A stretch of DNA of 64,000 bases, taken from assembly GCF_050510895.1 (NCBI RefSeq), contig NZ_JBNINT010000001.1, forward strand, positions 2,418,001 through 2,482,000, read 5' to 3'. Each line of letters begins with the position of its first letter. Within the stretch, counting starts at the first letter, position 1. A program made the translations under genes and the position numbers. The DNA comes from Pannonibacter phragmitetus_B (GTDB lineage: Bacteria > Pseudomonadota > Alphaproteobacteria > Rhizobiales > Stappiaceae). Below are positions 63,550-64,000 of this stretch, in pieces. The notes below the pieces were generated by a model, which made no database searches, was not told the origin of the DNA, and saw only the letters and a program-made list of their open reading frames with translations.

Positions 63550-64000
63550 ATGACCGTCAGCCCCTTCGATTCTCCTCTCCTGTCCGGCCTTTTGCAGGAT
63601 GGCGAAACCGCTGGCCTGTTCAGTGATGCAGCCGCCCTTGCAGCCATGCTGGAAGTGGAGGCGGCGCTAGCGCTGGCGCAGGGCGACTGCGGCCTTATTC
63701 CGCAAGAGGCGGCGAAGGCGATCAGCGCAGCGGCTAGGCGCCTGAAACTGGACCCGGCAGCGCTGTCGGCCGCCACCGCGCAGGATGGCGTGCCTGTGCC
63801 TGCACTGGTCGCGGCCCTGCGCAAGGCAGTGCCGGCCGAACATGCCCCCTTCGTCCATTGGGGCGCGACCAGTCAGGACATTGCAGACACCGGCCTGGTG
63901 CTGCGGCTGTCGCAGCTGGCAGACCTTTTCGAGACCCGCCTGCGTGATCTCGCCAGCCTTCTCTTGCGCATGGCTGAGGCGCACCGGGCAACGCCCATGG
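63550..64000 (+). CDS. pcaB: 3-carboxy-cis,cis-muconate cycloisomerase, partial
   Basis: First 150 residues, cut by the window end. MTVSPFDSPLLSGLLQDGETAGLFSDAAALAAMLEVEAALA and APFVHWGATSQDIADTGLVL are the fumarase/ASL-superfamily features of PcaB. Continues the pca pathway by making 4-carboxymuconolactone. No frame problem in the visible part. Confidence 0.94.
   Translation, partial: MTVSPFDSPLLSGLLQDGETAGLFSDAAALAAMLEVEAALALAQGDCGLIPQEAAKAISAAARRLKLDPAALSAATAQDGVPVPALVAALRKAVPAEHAPFVHWGATSQDIADTGLVLRLSQLADLFETRLRDLASLLLRMAEAHRATPM

Noticed and set aside
1..64000. Reading the frameshifts as a degenerate genome or programmed frameshifting
   Set aside because: No slippery-site or pseudoknot pattern, unrelated functions affected, and the same indel type in the same kind of run throughout.
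1..64000. CRISPR arrays, insertion sequences, integrases or tRNA genes
   Set aside because: I found no regularly spaced repeats, transposase or integrase motifs, and no cloverleaf-like sequence.

Overview
This window is about 64 kb of GC-rich DNA from an alphaproteobacterium, most likely Hyphomicrobiales (a Stappia/Pannonibacter-like lineage is my guess from overall style, not something I can prove). The evidence is a fused trpE(G) behind a Trp-codon leader peptide, an IalB-family protein, the zur/znuBC/znuA arrangement, a PcaQ-like regulator divergent from pcaD-C-H-G-B, a cysD-cysN/C pair and an ohrR/ohr pair. I see no rRNA, tRNA, insertion sequence, prophage or CRISPR array.

Layout. 0-1.6 kb: the start of a ParA-type ATPase and a secreted lytic transglycosylase. 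1.7-11.3 kb (minus): a catabolic and transport cluster with an aldehyde dehydrogenase, a divergent DapA-superfamily enzyme, a 3-hydroxyanthranilate-type dioxygenase, a complete branched-chain/aromatic-type ABC importer (livKHMGF), an aspartate-dehydrogenase-like protein and a kynurenine-formamidase-like hydrolase, with a divergent LysR regulator. 12.4-20.2 kb (minus): a tightly overlapping operon for aerobic 2-aminobenzoate (anthranilate) degradation through CoA thioesters, including its MarR regulator and a fused flavin monooxygenase/old-yellow-enzyme protein. 20.6-24.0 kb: an autotransporter and an IalB-like protein. 24.1-26.5 kb: trpL attenuator and trpE(G). 26.5-28.7 kb: a divergent SGNH-hydrolase/trypsin-like protease pair of unknown role. 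28.8-31.4 kb: Lrp regulator, arginase, ornithine cyclodeaminase. 31.7-43.2 kb: mostly metabolism and stress genes (ilvD, ArsR/AHSA1 pair, TetR/ene-reductase/luciferase-like group, ohrR/ohr, a second lytic transglycosylase, an SDR). 43.4-53.1 kb: an envelope-glycan-like locus with an MBL hydrolase, a cyclic-nucleotide-binding protein, an unusual 925-residue ABC protein, four glycosyltransferases and a polysaccharide deacetylase. 53.1-56.5 kb: zinc uptake. 56.6-59.4 kb: sulfate activation. 59.7-64.0 kb: protocatechuate ortho-cleavage, running off the right end.

How it fits together. Three aromatic routes sit close together: anthraniloyl-CoA degradation, a 3-hydroxyanthranilate-type ring cleavage with its own importer, and protocatechuate degradation. 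Anthranilate synthesis (trpE(G)) lies 4 kb from anthranilate degradation. A palindrome upstream of the anthraniloyl-CoA operon recurs in similar form upstream of livK and of trpL, suggesting one MarR regulon.

Caution on quality. About 20 genes carry single-base frameshifts, almost all in homopolymer runs of 4-6 bases, and each is repaired by adding or removing one base of the run. I read these as sequencing errors, not gene decay, and annotate such genes over their full restored span.
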